Origin: Fulvia fulva
Lineage: Eukaryota > Ascomycota > Dothideomycetes > Mycosphaerellales > Mycosphaerellaceae
Reading direction: 5' to 3'
NCBI RefSeq assembly: GCF_020509005.1
Contig: NC_063012.1
Coordinates: 7,812,001-7,876,000, forward strand
Length of the DNA stretch: 64,000 nucleotides
Positions 44,766-55,809 of this stretch are shown piece by piece. A model generated the notes under the pieces. That model saw only the letters and a program-made list of their open reading frames with translations, was not told where the DNA came from and ran no database searches. Made by a program: the position numbers and the translations under genes. Position 1 is the stretch's first letter. Each line of letters starts with the position of its first letter.

Positions 44766-45625
44766 GGTGGCTGTCGTATTCTTGCTTCACCGCTCTTTCA
44801 AGGTGGTCCTGCAGGTGTAGAGAAGAAGTGATGGTGATGAAGTGGCCGTTTTTAAAGTGAAGAATCTGCTGCAAGAAAACCCTTCCTGCCGACAATAGGC
44901 GGGTGTTGCCTATTGTCCTGCATGGCTTCACTCACTTCGAAGAGGTCACGCGCCAACCAGCCACCTCATTGTGGAGACAATCGACAATAGCAATGCTGAG
45001 ACGTGGCCATCATGCGGAAGAAAAGGTGGTTGCCTTCGTGAACATTGAGTGAAGCAGAGCATGTGCTAAGGTCGCCAGCATGCTCGCGACCTGACTGGTT
45101 TGAGTGCTTTCACAGATGTGAGCATGTGCCACGAGCATCTATAGCGACTGACTTCCTCAGTCGTGTGATCGAGGCTTCACAGACTCGCACGGACATGCTC
45201 AAGGTGCCGGCACATGTGTTACCAAGGTCTCGTCTAGCCATCACTGACGAGTCTAGGTACTGCTATAAGTGCCGTCAGTTCTTGGTGAACAATATATAGA
45301 ATGCATCTGTATGCTGGCATGTCATGCCATATCGTGTATATCGGTTCAAGTTTAGCTTCCGTCAGCAGGAGCTTGCCCATTGAGGCAACTCTGCGTAGGA
45401 GCCGCATCATTTCGCATCCTCTTGGCAGTAAAGACGGGGACCGTAGTGTGCCGAAGTAGCGACGCGCCTCTGCACAAACCAGATTCGAGTCGTCTGGGAA
45501 GAAGTGATGTAGTGACTCCACCCGGCAATTCTCGGCTGGGGCTCGGTGGCGCATATAACTAGTACCTCCAGCCGTGAACGAGATCTAGCGGCAGCAGACT
45601 TTCAGCAGCAACTGACAGTATCAAT
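44766..45625. other. Divergent intergenic region, no gene supported
   Basis: 860 bp between two divergent genes. A short inverted-looking pair, cgacaataggcgggtgttgc and gcctattgtcct, occurs at 44892-44922 (an imperfect hairpin of about 9 bp). No coding signal was seen. Confidence 0.45.
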
Positions 45626-46748
45626 ATGGTTAAGGCAAGACAGTGGCAGTTGGCTCACCAGGTGAGTGATGCAGATGTCCCCTCTGCAAGCCTTCGTGGA
45701 CGATCTCAACTTGCTAACATGATATCAGCCAAGAGACGAGCCGAAGCTCGATGGTCCAGAGCAGACTTTCAAATTGGTAGAAACCGATCTTCCAGAGCCA
45801 AAGCAAGACGAAGTGTTGGTGAAGTTGCTCTCGCTGTCCAACGATCCGGCTCAAAGAGGATGGATCGACCCCGACATTCCTGCTGAACGATTGTATGTCC
45901 CTCCGGTCAAGGTTGGAGCACCAATGACTGCCTTTGGTGTCGGAGAGGTCGTCGAGTCCAGGTCTTCACAGTATAAGAAGGGCGACACCGTTGTTGGACC
46001 TATTGGCTGGTCGGAATACGCTGTTTTGAAAGCAGGCGCTCTTCAGCCCGCCAAGGACCTGCCAGGAGGCAAGCCGAAGACTCTTTACCTTGGTGCTCTT
46101 GGCATGACTGGTCTCACAGCATACTTCGGCATCACAGACGTCGCTGCCGCCAAGAAGGACGACATCGTAGTAGTCTCTGGAGCTGCCGGAGCTACTGGGT
46201 CGATGGTTGTACAGATCGCTAAGAAGCTCATCGGATGCAAGAAGGTTATCGGTATTGCCGGTACTGATGATAAATGTCGCTGGGTCGAGAAGATTGGCGC
46301 CGACGTCTGCCTGAATTACAAGTCGAAAACTTTTGCAGAGGATCTGAAGAAGGAGACGCCGTCGCCGGAGGGTTTCGCCAACGTTTACTATGACAACGTT
46401 GGTGGCGAGATTTTGGATCTTATGTTGACGCGCATGGCGAAGGGAGGCAGAATCGCTGCCTGCGGAGCAATCAGCGCATATAACACTGCGTCAGAGCGGA
46501 CGACAGGCCTTAAGAACTGGTTTGAGGTGGTCTCCATGCGACTCAACATCAAAGGGTTTATTGTCCTAGACTTCCAGAGCAAGTTCCCACAAGCACTGGA
46601 GACCTTCCAAAAGGCTCTGGCAGACGGCAAGCTAGATCTTGAGGACTCCGAGACCGTGGTCAAAGGAAGCTTTGAAGATGTGCCAAAGACTTGGCTGAAG
46701 CTCTTTGAGGGCTCTAACCAGGGCAAGCTGGTCACTCAGATCCAGTGA
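45626..46748 (+). CDS. NADP-dependent MDR reductase (alkenal/leukotriene B4 dehydrogenase-like)
   Basis: Exon 1 (45626-45661, MVKARQWQLAHQ), a 67-bp intron and exon 2 (45729-46748) give 351 residues. The N-terminal GroES-like part has LPEPKQDEVLVKLLSLSNDP and WSEYAVLKAGALQ. The cofactor fold has LGMTGLTAYFGI, the glycine-rich VVVSGAAGATGSMVVQIAKK, and VYYDNVGGEILDLML. This is the zinc-free medium-chain dehydrogenase group that reduces alpha,beta-unsaturated carbonyls using NADPH (plant double-bond reductases, bacterial CurA, mammalian PTGR1). Likely cytosolic, with roles in detoxifying lipid-peroxidation aldehydes or in secondary metabolism. Family length is normal and no catalytic block is missing. 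Confidence 0.93.
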
Positions 46749-47372
46749 GGTGCCGAGGACTGTCTCTGTGTATCAATGGAGTAGATAGCTCATGGTATAG
46801 CAGAATCTGAACGGGAACTCACTGCCGTTCAGGACACTATCATGCACGACTGTTGTTTCTTTCTCCACATGTGTGGAGCTGCTTACAGTACCAGCGTGTA
46901 AGCTGGCCACACTGTCACGATCGGTGGCTGAGAGCCAGTCCAGCACGATGTCGAAGGGCTCATATGGAGGAGAGCTGTATGTGCTGGTCGGGCATGTCAC
47001 CATGGAAGGGCGGTGTTGTGGCGTGGAGGAAGAACGACACGGGAGGGAAAGGAGATGTCAGCAAGCCGGTGATCGAGATCCCGACAAACACCAAGCGTCT
47101 GCTCCCTGTCTACATACGTGAAGGCAGCCGCGAGCCGCGATCCCCTTGTCCACAATGTCGAATCTGTCACGCCAGCATATCAAGTGCGATGGTATCTCAT
47201 GAGACACAGTACAATACGGTACGTGCAAGTAGAGATGGCTGAACTACCGATCTTTCCGCGAGAAAGAAGCATCACTAACTAGAGCACAGAATACTACATG
47301 CAGTGAACGATATCTGGAAAGCGGCCGTGATGCTGCCAATCTCCAAGTAGTCCAAGTCCTGACTGCCACTCT
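46749..47372. other. Convergent intergenic region
   Basis: 624 bp between two convergent genes. No gene is supported; presumed 3' UTRs plus spacer. Confidence 0.5.
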
Positions 47373-49340
47373 TCACTCGCGGTTCATCAAGAACGGACAC
47401 TCCGAGGCGGAAATGCGGCTCATCTCCTCATAAGTAGCCCTCGTCTCCTCACTCCCAGGAGCTGTTGCGACAGCCTCGCCCGCCTCGGGCTGCACATTCT
47501 TCTCAGTCTCCTTGGGCTGAGGATGGACCTCTTCGGCTGAACGCTCAAGACAGTCATCGACACCATCACGAGCGCCGGTCTCCTTGGACTCATCGACCAT
47601 CTCACCGCGCTGTGCTGGCTCCAGAATCTTATCCTCGTTGCCGGTGACCGCTGAGGTGTACATGGAACGTGGCGCAATGCTCGTATGCTGCTGCGGCATC
47701 TCCCTGGGGTTGCTCTGGACTTCGCTGGCAGGTGGTTCGCCATCCTTCGCTTTGTGTTTCGCTTCTTGGTAATTGGAAGCAGGCTTGCTCACTGCAGTCT
47801 TCCCGCCCTGACTAGTAGCGGTGTCTACGATTGACTGCACCTCGGACACAGTGTCTTGTGCATCATGCCAAACGTCTTGTGACTGGGCCTGTGTTACGTC
47901 CTCAGCAGGATCAGAGCTCTTTTCGTCACCGACAGCGGAACCTAGGGGCAAGTGTTTCTGATCCTGCGACACTGTACCAACATGTAGCACGGGCGCACTG
48001 GCAGCCTTACCGGTGCTTTCGAGCACATGTCTTGGTCGGGCTGCTTCTGAGAAGGATTTATCTTCATCCTGTCTCTCTGGGGCGGCCTTGCTGTCCGTCT
48101 CAGCCGGCTCGTCCAAAGCAGCTTCCTTGTCGACCTTGCGATTCATCGTAGTTTTGTTCACGATACCACCGGGTGCGATTTGCCTGAACATCTCCAGTGG
48201 GTCCATCCAGGTCTGTAGATCCTGAAGTCGCACTTTGTCATCGACTGTGGCAACCGTCACGCCTTGAATGTCGATGAGACCACCGTGAGCCTTGGCAGTA
48301 ACTTTCTCACCCTTGCTGCACGACGTCAGTACATCTTGCGCGAACACTGTGATACATTGGTGCACTAGCGGTGGAACGTACTCGTTGAATCCCACGTAAT
48401 CATTCTTCATTACTCCCCAGTGCCGCCACCTGAATGCGACTCGCGGCGGCCCGCTGTATACCTCAAGCACTTCCCAGGCAAAGGTCGGCATCATACGCTT
48501 GAATGTCTTGTGGCTTGAGGCAAAGTCTGAGTTCTCGGGGCTGTAGTATTCATTGGGCGCAATGATACCATTGTATGTACCGACCTGCACTCAAGTTGTC
48601 AGCAGATGTGGTACAGACACAGCTCGTGCGATCCCCTGCCACTCACCTGGATCATGTGCGCTGCGGACCTTTGTGACGACTGTCAGCTTGTGTTGTCGTA
48701 AAACAGGGCTATTGTTCTTACTGCGGAGCTCCACCACCCATTGCAAATGAGTAATTTTCATGGTCGATTGTGCGCCAATCAGACAACCTTGGCTTGAACG
48801 ATGCCTCGACTTCCCAGTTCTTGACGAGGTTCTCCACCATCTCTGGCAGACTTCCTGGCTCGTGGTTCATACGTTTCCCTGATCACGTATGTCAGCATGC
48901 TCATGATTCGGCCCGAGTGGTCTGCGCTTTCGAACGATCCATTGGAGAGCCACGAGACCGATACTCATTCATATAGCATGTACCGAAGATCGAGAGGGCG
49001 GCTCGCGTTATTGCTTGGTGGGCTCCGGCACTGGTGCCGCTTGAACGCCGATCGGTGCTGCATGCCACGTGGGCATATTGTGTGTCGCATGTTGTGCCAC
49101 CTGATGGCGTTGCTGGTCCCGAAAAGGTGGTCGTGGCTGCGGTAGGAAAGATCAAGGTCGATTCTCACCTTCTGCCCATACTTTGCGAGTCTTGCTGTAA
49201 TCTGGGGCCTTCCCGTATCGCCATTGAACGCCCTCATCGCCAAAGACGGCATTTGGTGTGGCGAGATAGTCTGGTACTGCAGGCTTTGACTCGCTGGGTG
49301 CAGAGTCATACGTGTTGAGGTTGTCTGAGTGGGCCGCCAT
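47373..49340 (-). CDS. Pathogen-related (SnoaL/NTF2-like) protein with a disordered acidic tail
   Basis: Exons 49340-49169, 48878-48722, 48668-48647 (22 nt) and 48584-47373 give 520 residues. The first 280 match the fungal/plant 'pathogen-related protein' family: VPDYLATPNAVFGDEGVQWR, PDYSKTRKVWAEGKRMNHEP, GSLPEMVENLVKNWEVEASF, and MMPTFAWEVLEVYSGPPRVA with FRWRHWG. These make an NTF2-like cup domain with no catalytic residues that can be named. From about residue 285 a Glu/Ser/Ala-rich disordered tail (EKNVQPEAGEAVATAPGSEE) nearly doubles the protein. The 290-bp first intron is several times longer than its neighbours. The in-frame join APQ-SAAHMIQ-VGTYNG supports the tiny third exon. Plant relatives respond to pathogens, while the fungal function is unknown. 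Confidence 0.82.
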
Positions 49341-51521
49341 GGCCGCTTTGTTCGGGTTTTGCTTCGTGGTCTTGACTAGCGCAGATCGGTGTCAGTCCTG
49401 TTGATTGTGCAACACAAATGAATGAGTATAGGCTCGCCGGAGAAGCAAAGTGAGGACGGGAGCGACGTTTTATGTACGTCTGGCGCAGGCAGCCGAGAGC
49501 TCGGCAAGACAATCGAGCTCTTATCCGTCATGACAGCACTCAGATGCCTGCAGGAGCACAACAAGGGCTGCGGCAGGTAGGGCCGTGGGCGTTGACGGCC
49601 AGCTGCATGGCAGAAAGGATTGATCCTTGAACACCGGGTCCAGACGTTGAACCCATGTGCGAGGCGAGAGCCTGTGCTGCCACGTTTTTCTGAAGCTTCT
49701 GCGAACTAAGCTGCATGTCAATCAGGGCCGGTAAGCACGCATGCGATGTCTTTGTTGAAGTCTCGTCGGTGGATGTCCGACAGACCTGGAAATGCCATGC
49801 TAGTGTGTCACAAGCTTAGATGTGGCTTTCACCATACCTCGAACCTTCTATCGCAGGTCGCACGGCGCGAACACGGATGGTGGAGCGGATCGAATGCTGT
49901 TCTGGGAAGCAAGCGCCCACGCAAGGGCGGCTCAGCATGGTCAGCCATTGCCAGCTGGACCCGCATGTCGCTTCAAAAGCGGTCGAAGATAGTGAATGTA
50001 GTAATCCTCCGGAGATTTCGTGTTCCAAGGATCATGGCAACCAGCGTCAATTAGTGGCTCAGTATAGTGAACACTGAGGCGTCACCAATGCAGAGTTGAC
50101 TGATGTGTAAATTATGAGCTGGGCGGCTGCATCTCTTCAGGGATTGTGACGCATATGTGGAGGTAAACCCGGTTCTGTGTTACCATCATCGTGGGCCCTG
50201 CATATCTCCGCGATGCAGATGGACCATCTTTTCAGCGGCATCGTTTGTTTCAGAAAAACGATGATGTTCACTTTTTGTACCTGCATTTCACGTTGCCACT
50301 CAATGGATGCCATTCTCAATTGAGACGAAACGCTGGAGGAAGTTGACGATCATTCGCACTTCAGCTTGGATTGCCGCATTGCACCAACCTTGGTCTTGTC
50401 GGTGGCTGTTCAGCTCCAGAACCAGCCCATTGCCGATTGTGCCACTATCAACAGCTGCGCTCCACTTCTTTGTTGCCGAGTAAGAGTGTGGTCGTGCCCC
50501 GGCCAACGAAACGTCACTGACCATGAGTCGAGTTGTGAAGTAGGTGGCGTTCCAAGATAGTGTCCTCGCTGCAGCAGCTTGACGTTACTTCATGTTCGCA
50601 TACACCTCAGTGATGCTACCCGCGAACGGCGACACGATGCAACCACAGGCAATGGCCAACGTTGTCGTGCAAGCACAGACAGCTGCGTATACATCCTTGC
50701 ACTGCTCTGGGAAAGTTGACATGCTTGCCCTCGATTCAGGAAATCCTCGTGAGTAACACCGATTGCGCCAGAATCTTTACATTCGTGCCTGTAGCCACCT
50801 ATGCTCGTGCTTCGTATGACAATGATAGAGATCTCGCCAGTCGACCCAGGCTCGTCCCGATAGGCCGGTTGTCCTCATATTCCCTGCTCGATCGCCGAAG
50901 GCGCTGGCCCACTGCTGTGCAGATATCAGTATACCGCTGCCGGTGAAATCTACCTTGTCAGTAAGAACTTGCCCGAATGCCTGCATGAAGCGTAAGGGAA
51001 CGAGACGTATCATGGAACAACTCTGCAAGATGGTATATCCTCGCTCCATGGGGCCATAGCCACGGAGCTGTCCTTGCTGATCCTTTGCTATCTGCATCTA
51101 GGGGCGCCTCGTGCACCACCCTGGTAGTCGATCTGATGTGCAGATCACCACGTGCCTTTGTATTGACGCCAGGATGCTAGAGCAAATCTTCAGCAGTTGC
51201 CGCGGCTCAACGACCAATTCTCACGTCTGACAATCCTATTGTTCGTCTCGTGCCATTGTCAGACGGAGAGCTGGAAGGCTACTGCTTGATCGACGGCCTC
51301 TCGGGAGTTCCAGGGACTGCGTCACTTCCTTTAGCCAACAGATTGCCCGCCGCCGCTGATGCAATGGCGACCCGTCAGGGCCAGCATGTCATTTCGCCGA
51401 ACTGCGTGCCAAAGATGCTCCACGCAGCCGTTCAAGCCTCGACAGTTCTGCATAGTGGCCGAGGGGCACAAATTGGCGTCATATTGAATGCAGGTCAAGA
51501 CCAAAGTTGGCGGAATTGTCT
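49341..51521. other. 2.2-kb intergenic stretch, no gene supported
   Basis: Frames of up to about 105 codons on both strands lack domains, signals or splice partners. The sequence is not strongly AT-rich and contains no repeats that I could see. The right part lies downstream of RRP43. Confidence 0.5.
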
Positions 51522-52520
51522 TCAGCCTTTCTTCAGTGCCAAATCTGATTGGCGCAACCGTTTTCCAGCTTCTTCAACGCACTCCCTCATGGTCGGTTGG
51601 CCGATGAAGGATCCGCCACTCTTCTCGATCTTGAGTAGCTGTGTGCCTCCGCTGCTGGTCTTCCTCACCGCAAGTGTGAGGGTCTCATGACAAATCTCCT
51701 CCTCAAAAGCGTCAGGGTCTGCCAGTACCCAGCTCTGGGCATTCTCCGGCTTCTGCAAAGGTGAAGCTGTGGTATACACCGCAAAGGTTGATACCGACGG
51801 AATATCGTTGAGAGTCAATGCAGAGGCATCAGACAGCAGTGGTGAGCACAAGATTTGCTCTCGGTCCTGGTCCCACCATGCCTTTGGCAGTGTAGTGTCA
51901 CGCAGCGCGGCGACAATCGCCAGCCACGCGGCGTCAAAAGCGTTGCCATCGAGCGCCAAGCAAAGCACGTCGATGTATAGAGTCCAGTAGGCCTTTGTCA
52001 CCACTTTTGGGTCGTCGTCTGAGTCTTCATCCTCGGCGTTTGGCTCTGTATACTTGATGCACAGGTTGGATGCGTCGATGCAACGAGAGTCCTGGAGAAG
52101 GGAAGACACACGATATGAAAGGGACTGCGCCAGTGTCGACGGCGAATTTCCAGGAAGGTGCGCGGGCGAGCAGCCTGTACCGAGCTCGATATTTGGCACT
52201 AGAAGACCCAATTCTTCAATCAGTTCTTCTTCCCGCAAGTCCTCGTTGGGTGCGTGCGGAATATCCGAAGCTAAGAGGATCTCACCACGCACACCGCAGA
52301 CTATTGCAGTATCGCCAACACGAACCACAGCGCTGCCATTGCTGTGCGTGAGTGAGCCAGTGTTGATGACAGGTTGGCGGGCTTCGAACGTCTTCCGTCC
52401 GTTTGGTCGAGAGTTAGGCTCCTGTTTGAGATGTGCGAGTAAGAACGGGTCGGGTGTGATTGCCGCAAACGTGTCGCGCGAGAAGGTGAGTCCTGGGGCT
52501 GATCCAGTTCCGTTCGACAT
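51522..52520 (-). CDS. RRP43: Exosome core subunit Rrp43 (RNase PH-like)
   Basis: Single exon, 332 residues. The RNase PH fold is evident: PDPFLLAHLKQEPNSRPNGR and FEARQPVINTGSL at the start, then GSAVVRVGDTAIVCGVRGEI, ASNLCIKYTEPNAEDEDSDD, AYWTLYIDVLCLALDGNAFD and AAWLAIVAALRDTTLPKAWW. The C-terminal block SFIGQPTMRECVEEAGKRL is conserved in Rrp43. Like other eukaryotic ring subunits it should be catalytically inert and forms part of the six-membered RNase PH ring of the nuclear and cytoplasmic RNA exosome, in 3'-5' RNA processing and decay. It is divergent from the Mpv17-like gene across 383 bp. Confidence 0.94.
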   Translation of the reverse strand: MSNGTGSAPGLTFSRDTFAAITPDPFLLAHLKQEPNSRPNGRKTFEARQPVINTGSLTHSNGSAVVRVGDTAIVCGVRGEILLASDIPHAPNEDLREEELIEELGLLVPNIELGTGCSPAHLPGNSPSTLAQSLSYRVSSLLQDSRCIDASNLCIKYTEPNAEDEDSDDDPKVVTKAYWTLYIDVLCLALDGNAFDAAWLAIVAALRDTTLPKAWWDQDREQILCSPLLSDASALTLNDIPSVSTFAVYTTASPLQKPENAQSWVLADPDAFEEEICHETLTLAVRKTSSGGTQLLKIEKSGGSFIGQPTMRECVEEAGKRLRQSDLALKKG

Positions 52521-52903
52521 AGCGACGGTCTGCTATGTGAACTGGTGTAGGAGTACCTAGGTAAGGTGTGTTTCGTTGGAGGTTGGAACATTTCGAGCAG
52601 TCGCGTGTGGCTGAAGCTTTTACATGGGTGTGCGGGACATCCGCTCGCTTACCTGCAGGCTGCAGATCGGCATATGATGCTTGCACCTGGACACCTTGCA
52701 CGTTGGACAAAGAACATCACTATGAATGTCGTAGTCCACGGCAAGCACGACTGTCATGGCGACGACGTCACCTCGACTCGTCCTGCGAACCTCGCAGTTG
52801 CAAGTCATCACCGCCAAGATTCCAGGCTGAAGGGTCCATCCCAGCACTGAACAACGACAAAGCACTCCTCCAACCATTCCGACACATCACAAGCTCCTGC
52901 GAA
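52521..52903. promoter_or_regulatory. Divergent promoter region of RRP43 and the Mpv17-like gene
   Basis: 383 bp between opposing start codons. No gene and no recognisable operator. Chance frames cross it on both strands. Confidence 0.45.
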
Positions 52904-53682
52904 ATGGATGCACCCATCGTCAGAGCAACAGTGCAGGCTGCAGCCCTCAGCGGCTTCTCGAATGTCCTCGCACAGCTGATACGATGCTGGAGGGAAGGTG
53001 TATGTCTGATCCACGAAACTCCCATGATTAACTGCTAAAAACAACCATCCAGACCCCGTACACCCTGAACACCGTCGACGTCTTCCAATTCGTGCTCTTC
53101 TCGATTCTGGCATGCCCACCGAACTTCATCTGGCAAAGCTGGCTCGAAGCCAAGTACCCCGCCTACACCGTGACACTACCGCCTGTTGAGAGAGAAGCAC
53201 TGGTCGATCAGACAGTCAAGGGCCGTACCACCGAGGAGAAGAGAGGCGCTGGTGATGCTGCAATTGATCACAACGAATTGAATACTGGTGCTATGACCGA
53301 ACATGGAAAGCAAGCCAGTCAGAGCCAGGGCAGGAAGCTGAATGTCAAGAATACGGCTATCAAGTTCACTCTCGATCAGACGCTAGGTGCTGCGGCAAAT
53401 GTGAGTGCATATCATACATGACCGCGGGGACTTCCATACTGATACATCCAGACTATCCTCTTCATCGCAGGTATCGCCTTGATCCGTGGCCAATCGACAG
53501 CATCGATCCAACAGGATCTCTCAGAGAAATTTTGGACAATGATCTTTGCTGGTCAGCGATTATGGCCTGCGGTGTCCCTTGCAAACTTCACTTTGGTGCC
53601 TTTAGAGTATCGCATGTTGGTTGGAAACTGCGCTGGTCTGGGTTGGAACGTCTACCTGAGTCTGCAGGCGGGTTCCGGCTAG
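52904..53682 (+). CDS. Mpv17/PMP22-family membrane protein
   Basis: Exons 52904-52999, 53053-53400 and 53452-53682 give 224 residues, all whole-codon exons with phase-0 introns (53 and 51 bp). The start MDAPIVRATVQAAALSGFSN is a helix, then TPYTLNTVDVFQFVLFSILA and TPPNFIWQ-like text (CPPNFIWQSWLEAKYP). A hydrophilic loop of about 60 residues (53180-53350) precedes KFTLDQTLGAAAN-TILFIAG. The family signature is at the C-terminus: LWPAVSLANFTLVPLEYRML and GLGWNVYLSL. Members sit in mitochondrial, peroxisomal or other inner membranes as four-helix channels (Sym1, PMP22). The cytosolic loop insertion is longer than in Sym1 itself, so the closest paralog is uncertain. Confidence 0.9.
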
Positions 53683-53790
53683 AAATCCAGCATGACACTG
53701 ATGACTAGTGGAGGCTACGAGAGACGACATAGAGATCCAGACCGATACTCCGTACGACTGTTTGCACTATGCTCTGGCTACTAGCCTCAC

Positions 53791-55230
53791 TCACCACCAC
53801 CGTGTCTTCTTCTCCCTATGACTCTTCTGTCCGCGATTGCTGCGATTCTGCTGGACGTGTCCATCGAACAGCCTGGTCTCGAACCCTGGCATCTCGAAGC
53901 CTTTCTTGTGGTTGTGCTTGCCCATGAATGGTAACTGCCGCACGTCGGTCCTTGAGGCTCTCGATGCATCTCGCTGTGCTCGACACTCATCCCTCGGAAG
54001 CCACTTCCGTTTCGAAGGCCCGGTCTTATCGAAGCTCGTGGAGTCGCTACGCTCGCCGCGTCCTCTCGAGGCATCCCGAACCGCTCGGTACTCGTCCCTT
54101 GGAAGCCACTCCCGCTTCACACGCTTGTATTCCTGCTGCTCAGCCTCGTCAAAGCCTGTGGAATCACTTCGCTTGCTGCGGCTTCTTTTGCGGCTGGTGA
54201 CTTTTGGCACATAATCCGGTCGTTGTTCTCTGGCGTTACGCATCTCTTGTATGTGCTCTCCCCTCCACGCCTGCCACTCCGCCATTTCCTGCTTTTGAGC
54301 CACATCGCTGACCACCAGGCCACCAACCTCAATGCGGTAGTTGAGTGCTCCTGCATCGATGTGCCTGTTGCCAACGACTGACTTCAGCTCCCGATATTGC
54401 TCGAGCTCCGGTAGGTTGCGCAAGAAGTCAGCCACCGGCAGCTCATCATTGCCGACTTCAAGATCGACCACTTCAGTAGAGCAGCTCTGCAGCCAACTTG
54501 TTAAGACGACGTCCCTTGCGTGCCTCTTACGCAGAGCCAGCACATGCACAAACACGCTGCATGGCACTTGTTCTTCTCTTGGAGATAGATCTGCTTTGAA
54601 GACTGCCGCCACCCGCGCCGCGATATTGATGTGTCCTGTCGTCAAGCTCTTCTCTTCCTGAAAATGGAACTCGCGAAGGTCCTGTGTCGTCAAGGCCAGA
54701 CGAGGTCTATGGCTGTGATATCCACTGGCCATAGCTGGATACACGCGGTAAAGTCCCGCTTGCTCCATCTCATCGAAGCTGGCTATTAGAGCGTCTTTTC
54801 CGGGAACGATGCAGTCCATAGCTACAAAGATATCTGCGTAGTCTCGGAGTGATCCGTCCTTGTTCGACAGTGTGATGCCATACTTCTTGACGAGTGAAGA
54901 GACTGACCAAAACTTCGCTGGGTTTCCGTCCGGTGTGCGTGCGGTAGCTGTGTTCACGCAGGCAATCTCAACATTGGTCTCTCCTTTCTGCTTCCGGAAA
55001 CGGGCGACCTGTGTGGCGAAGAGGAGCGAGGTTGAGAAGAATACGAAGATGCTCGGCATGTGCTTCTTCCACTTGAGAGCATCTACGAGCTCTTGGCCAA
55101 CGTCGATCGAACTTGGTAAGGGTGGATTGTATGCGGTGATGTTCCCAGAGCTCACCGCTGCGCCTGACGCGAACACGTCTTTGCCGTTGCGTCCTTGAGA
55201 CTCGTCACTGTATGCTCTGAATAGCTCCAT
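53791..55230 (-). CDS. DUF7587-like protein with a basic repeat tail (hypothetical)
   Basis: Single exon, 479 residues. The start MELFRAYSDESQGRNGKDVF and the block HMPSIFVFFSTSLLFATQVA, then KFWSVSSLVKKYG, resemble the fungal DUF7587 domain (an ADP-ribosyltransferase-like fold in sequence surveys). No catalytic residues can be asserted. The C-terminal third is basic and disordered (RKRSRSKRSDST). It carries an internal repeat in which KREWLPRDEYRAVRDASR is followed some 20 residues later by KRKWLPRDECRAQRDASR. The basic tail suggests nuclear localisation, which is inference. It is convergent with the Mpv17-like gene, 108 bp away. Confidence 0.7.
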   Translation of the reverse strand: MELFRAYSDESQGRNGKDVFASGAAVSSGNITAYNPPLPSSIDVGQELVDALKWKKHMPSIFVFFSTSLLFATQVARFRKQKGETNVEIACVNTATARTPDGNPAKFWSVSSLVKKYGITLSNKDGSLRDYADIFVAMDCIVPGKDALIASFDEMEQAGLYRVYPAMASGYHSHRPRLALTTQDLREFHFQEEKSLTTGHINIAARVAAVFKADLSPREEQVPCSVFVHVLALRKRHARDVVLTSWLQSCSTEVVDLEVGNDELPVADFLRNLPELEQYRELKSVVGNRHIDAGALNYRIEVGGLVVSDVAQKQEMAEWQAWRGEHIQEMRNAREQRPDYVPKVTSRKRSRSKRSDSTGFDEAEQQEYKRVKREWLPRDEYRAVRDASRGRGERSDSTSFDKTGPSKRKWLPRDECRAQRDASRASRTDVRQLPFMGKHNHKKGFEMPGFETRLFDGHVQQNRSNRGQKSHREKKTRWW

Positions 55231-55809
55231 TGGATCGGAATCTTGATTGTATGTGTTGGTTGTTTGTGGCGGACGATGTCGAGTGCAAGGTGATGTACTG
55301 TTCGTTGGGTTGCGGTAAACATCTAAGGCGTAGTGAGTTTTGTATCTGCCCTGTACGGTGAGTTGACACTGCAGCTAGGCAACCACGGTCTGATTGACAT
55401 GTGACACAGGTCGGCTTCAGTGCTTCTATGCTACTGAATCACTTGTGGCGAGCTGCAACACATACTTTGAATGGAAAGCAGCGCCATATGCTGGGACCTC
55501 CACCTTTCAGGGTGATGCTGGAGTGAGCCTGCATCTTGGCTTTGCATTTCAATCTCACTGACCAAGTAGCTTTTCGTGGTTTACGCTAAGCTTTCGAATC
55601 TGCTTCTCTTTCGCGCCCTCGCGTGAGCCATTGCCTGGACCAAGATATTCACAACACAGTCCCATCTCTATACTGCAGACACATCAAATCAGATGTCCTC
55701 GAACGCAACGGAACGCCTTGCTGCAGTCTGACCTGCTCAATGCATGCCTCGGCGCCATCCCCTTCCACTCCACCTTGTATGATAACGCCATTTGGGTTGA
55801 CCCAAAGCT
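55231..55809. other. Intergenic between DUF7587 gene and ATG13
   Basis: 579 bp holding the promoter of the upstream minus-strand gene and the 3' UTR of ATG13. No gene is supported. Confidence 0.5.

Noticed and set aside
51250..51690. 146-codon plus-strand ORF
   Set aside because: Overlaps the RRP43 3' end on the opposite strand and is explained as its shadow plus chance extension.
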